A stretch of DNA of 64,000 nucleotides, from contig NZ_JANQOM010000013.1 in NCBI RefSeq assembly GCF_028289625.1, forward strand, positions 160,650-224,649, written 5' to 3'. The translations under genes and the position numbers were made by a program. A model generated the notes under the pieces. That model saw only the letters and a program-made list of their open reading frames with translations. It had not been told where the DNA came from and ran no database searches. This document shows, piece after piece, positions 61,242 to 64,000 of the stretch (the first letter of the stretch is position 1; each line of letters opens with the position of its first letter). The stretch is from Winogradskyella sp. Its GTDB lineage: Bacteria > Bacteroidota > Bacteroidia > Flavobacteriales > Flavobacteriaceae.

Positions 61242-63614
61242 CTAAGCTTTAATTTCTTTCATTAAATCATCATAAGTATAAAATGCTTTATCATCTTTAT
61301 CTTTATGGTAAAGTACACTTACCCTTATAGCTTTTAAACCAGTTACAGCCTGTAGATCTTCTAGTTCAACAATTTCAACATCATCATCTAGGTACTTTTT
61401 GGATTGTAAAAATTTAATATACCTCAAATACTCTCTTTCGTCTTCTTTTTGAGAATAGACAATACTAATTTTACCTTTTTGCGTTATGCGTTCATTGGTT
61501 CCTTTTATGTAAGCTTTATCAACACGTTTTTTAACAATTTCGTATCTCGCATTATAGGTACCGTCAACATCAAAGTGCTTTTCATCCATTCTAAAGCTGA
61601 TTGATAACGGTTGATTAAAAACCAATATCATGGAGGCAACATCTAAAGCCACAGGAAATTGCGATTGCATTTGATAGTACGAATTTTCCATCTCCACCAT
61701 GACCTGTAACTGCCAAAGTCTAAGATTATATAAGTAAATAGGATTAAAGCTATCTTCTTTTGTAATAGACTCGCCAATATACATATTGTGCTCTACACCA
61801 TCGGTCTTAAAGCGTTCAAAATAATGAGGATACATGGCCTGAGCGTCCACCTGTTTTTGGTCTAAAAGTGTCGCCATTTCTCTATTAATCAATGCTATAG
61901 TATCATCGTATTGTTTTCTATGATGATACAAAACATCTAACTCATCATTAATACTCGCATAGTACTTCTCAATCGAAGGTTTTAAGTCTGCATTTTTAAT
62001 CAAATGCCCAAACAGAGATTCAATCTCCTCTTTAAAAAAGGAGGAAATTTGATGTTCACTATCAACTTGGAACGAATTCTTAAGTCCAGTTAAATATTCA
62101 TTAATTTGAAAAATATACTGATCATAAATCGGAAGTGTTTCTTCTTGAGCTGCGCTATTTAAAATACGCTTCACAGAATTTAACTGCATGGTTAAGTCCT
62201 CTTTAGTAGCCCAATTTCTGGCTTCAGAGGATCCCTTTATGTCTATTTGCCCATAAAGTGGATAAATATTTTCAAATGCTATTTTATTAAAGTTTGGTTC
62301 TTTACCATTCATCTGATCCTTAATAAAATTTCTTGCTTCTAATGCAAACCGCCAATGCACACTAGGATGAATTGATGTACACTCTTTCTGAATAATTGCT
62401 TCTATCAGGTTTTCTTCATCATTTTTTGAACGTTCAACCGCAGATACGATATATGGCAGTACATCTACCAACTTGTTGGCATTAATACTATTTAATACCT
62501 TTGGTTCTTTTGACACAATCTCGAGAATTCCCATGAGTTCATTGTCATTGGCGATTGGCGCAAAAATGGCACTTTTATAACCTTGTTCGTATAAGACCTT
62601 AACATGAGGAGACTTCCCTTTAGATAGTTTGTATAACCTATCGACATCTGATACCGAAAAATAGGCCTTTTCACTAATTAGTCTATTATAAGACCACTCA
62701 CAAAGTGCGTTGTCACAAGATAGGATATCCTCTTTATTGAGAAGGAAACTATTCATTCCTACACCATAAACACGTTCGAAGGTGCTGTCTTCTTCGTTAT
62801 AAATTGAAAAACCAACTTCTAAATTCTTAAACCCAAACAGTGAGCGGAAAATTTCATAAAAACCTTCCATGAATCCTTCATCTTGTCTCTTATCTTCTCC
62901 GATTAAAGACGATTTTATATTTGAAATAGATTGATCGTCTGTGACATCGAAAATATTGGATATGATAAACCCCTTAAACTCGTAAGAATCTGGCGGAAAT
63001 TTTTCTTGCCAAAGCTCAATATTTTCAAAATTATCCAAGAGCTCATCAAAATCTTCTTGTGTTATTGGTTTAGCACCTTTTCTAGCATTGATTTCCATAA
63101 AATCTGCATTGTACAGAATTTTATAATAGCGCATTATTCCATTAGCATCGGGAATTTCATAAAAGAAAGGTCGCTTAAAATTAAGATCATACCCATAACA
63201 TGCTTTGAGTATAATAGCACAGGCAATAATGTAAGACTGATCGTAAGGCATGTTCTTTACCTTTAGCTCAAAGTCTGAACTTACATTTTTTAAAATAGCA
63301 TCGAATCGTTCCGAAGTTTTAAATATATGATTTTGAAAAGGTACAGTTGCTACTTTAATCTCATTATGAGTTAGTAGTGGGTTGAACGAATCATGTAATA
63401 TATTATTAATCTCAGTCTTAAGGGTTTCTAGTAAAGTTAAATCACTAAAACCTTCTCTTAATACAGGGTTCTCTTCGGCAATTTTTAATACCCTATTGGC
63501 ATTAGAAACCACATGATCACTATCCGAAGACTTAAGTTTTTCGTATTCATTAAATAGTTTATTAAAACTTACTTTAATGATAAAAGGAGATTCTATTTGG
63601 TCGTTAATATCCAT
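61242..63614 (-). CDS. GAF domain protein, large, function unknown
   Basis: A 790-aa soluble protein. I place a GAF-like domain at about residues 240-400 (GVGMNSFLLNKEDI... SAIFAPIANDNELMGILEIVS), with a helical N-terminal region and a long helical and alpha/beta C-terminal region (about 400-790). No kinase, cyclase or HTH domain is seen. Related large GAF proteins occur in flavobacteria without assigned function. It lies near the HD-PycTM gene, but separate strands and a terminator argue against direct coupling. Confidence 0.65.
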   Translation of the reverse strand: MDINDQIESPFIIKVSFNKLFNEYEKLKSSDSDHVVSNANRVLKIAEENPVLREGFSDLTLLETLKTEINNILHDSFNPLLTHNEIKVATVPFQNHIFKTSERFDAILKNVSSDFELKVKNMPYDQSYIIACAIILKACYGYDLNFKRPFFYEIPDANGIMRYYKILYNADFMEINARKGAKPITQEDFDELLDNFENIELWQEKFPPDSYEFKGFIISNIFDVTDDQSISNIKSSLIGEDKRQDEGFMEGFYEIFRSLFGFKNLEVGFSIYNEEDSTFERVYGVGMNSFLLNKEDILSCDNALCEWSYNRLISEKAYFSVSDVDRLYKLSKGKSPHVKVLYEQGYKSAIFAPIANDNELMGILEIVSKEPKVLNSINANKLVDVLPYIVSAVERSKNDEENLIEAIIQKECTSIHPSVHWRFALEARNFIKDQMNGKEPNFNKIAFENIYPLYGQIDIKGSSEARNWATKEDLTMQLNSVKRILNSAAQEETLPIYDQYIFQINEYLTGLKNSFQVDSEHQISSFFKEEIESLFGHLIKNADLKPSIEKYYASINDELDVLYHHRKQYDDTIALINREMATLLDQKQVDAQAMYPHYFERFKTDGVEHNMYIGESITKEDSFNPIYLYNLRLWQLQVMVEMENSYYQMQSQFPVALDVASMILVFNQPLSISFRMDEKHFDVDGTYNARYEIVKKRVDKAYIKGTNERITQKGKISIVYSQKEDEREYLRYIKFLQSKKYLDDDVEIVELEDLQAVTGLKAIRVSVLYHKDKDDKAFYTYDDLMKEIKA

Positions 63615-63713
63615 AATATAAAGCGCTTACTTATGTAAAGTTACGAATATTTAGAATAGTCGTTTCAGATTAGACTACCTTACAACGATTTTGTTACGTC
63701 AATACTGTTAAAA

Positions 63714-64000
63714 TTATAGCTTTTTTAGGCTTATGGCAAAGCCACCTCCCTCAGCTAGTTCAATTGAAAGTTTAGAGTTTTTATTTAGCTCTATTTTTTC
63801 AATATCAATATCCAACGGATTATCGTCCCAATGGGCATTTTTGCCATCTTTGTATATCCTGACTTCATACTTTTGGTCAGCATCGAGAAAGTCGAAACTC
63901 ACTTTGATAGTTCTCGAGTTTTCATCTGTGATCCCACCAACAAACCAATTCCCAGTTTCGCGCTCTTTGCGAGCTATGGTTACATAATCTCCGACTTGTC
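63714..64000 (-). CDS. Glycoside hydrolase family 97, C-terminal fragment
   Basis: The minus-strand frame is open from the end of the window to the TAA at 63714, so the gene begins outside the window. The visible 95 residues (VTIARKERETGNWFVGGITDENSR, then YEVRIYKDGKNAHWDDNP, ending in FAISLKKL) match the C-terminal beta-domain of GH97 alpha-glucosidases/galactosidases. The catalytic domain is not visible, so the specificity cannot be given. Confidence 0.82.
   Translation of the reverse strand, partial: QVGDYVTIARKERETGNWFVGGITDENSRTIKVSFDFLDADQKYEVRIYKDGKNAHWDDNPLDIDIEKIELNKNSKLSIELAEGGGFAISLKKL

Noticed and set aside
58237-63614. A multi-gene Pycsar defence island
   Set aside because: No cyclase is visible; the GAF and transglutaminase-TPR genes are on the other strand with a terminator and no defence domain.
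1-64000. Search for tRNA, rRNA, CRISPR arrays, riboswitches and integrase genes
   Set aside because: No recognisable tRNA cloverleaf, repeat-spacer array or mobile-element protein was seen; gaps are all under 300 bases.

Overview
The window looks like a chromosomal segment of a marine member of the Flavobacteriaceae (Bacteroidota). The basis is low GC, TAnnTTTG-type -7 promoter boxes, CarboxypepD_reg-like/TonB receptor and DUF4249 pairs, a mevalonate pathway, short palindromic repeats of the type scattered through flavobacterial genomes, and many secreted proteins ending their signal in A-Q or G-Q. I assign no species. I saw no rRNA, tRNA, CRISPR array, IS element, phage gene or integrase, and no intergenic gap exceeds 300 bases.

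Layout. (1) 1-7593, plus strand: an arsenosugar cluster. It holds the 3' end of the radical-SAM enzyme ArsS, a rhodanese, a DUF2064 glycosyltransferase, a purine nucleoside phosphorylase, the ArsM methyltransferase, an unknown secreted protein, a sterol-desaturase-like membrane oxidase, a DUF547 lipoprotein and a TIGR04283-type glycosyltransferase carrying an in-frame repeat insertion. (2) 7758-16488: a CarboxypepD_reg-like protein, a metallophosphoesterase, then a minus-strand envelope block (DUF547 protein, barrel protein, GH113-like lipoprotein, a lipoprotein, two tandem small Omp85-like proteins). (3) 16683-22660: a tightly coupled plus-strand operon joining a flavoprotein, a polyferredoxin membrane protein, a YwqK/MORN-repeat protein and two GT2 glycosyltransferases. 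(4) 22666-27281: SRPBCC protein, GT-C mannosyltransferase-like protein, small conserved protein, two secreted proteins and a divergent pseudouridine synthase. (5) 27324-31362: diphosphomevalonate decarboxylase, mevalonate kinase, a UbiA prenyltransferase and a nitrilase. (6) 31402-43171: DUF1697, HI0933-like flavoprotein, PPK1, TonB receptor/DUF4249 pair, ICMT-like and PAP2 proteins, di-haem peroxidase and a membrane AraC regulator. (7) 43262-50570: a very large phosphoesterase / kinase-like / outer-membrane-barrel fusion, then an operon of MBL hydrolase, NmrA-like protein, AraC regulator and SDR. (8) 50821-58063: an atypical pyruvate kinase, then an ergothioneine/redox run (EgtD, EgtB, alpha/beta hydrolase-OsmC, DUF427, SelO). 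(9) 58237-64000: an HD-PycTM fusion, a transglutaminase-TPR protein, a GAF protein and the 3' end of a GH97 enzyme.

The items I judge most worth following are the phosphoesterase-kinase-barrel fusion, the HD-PycTM protein with no nearby cyclase, the repeat-derived insertion inside the arsenosugar glycosyltransferase, two sets of direct repeats placed like AraC operators directly upstream of promoters, a pseudouridine synthase lacking its catalytic Asp, and -7 boxes lying exactly 5 nt upstream of ATG codons, which suggest leaderless transcripts.
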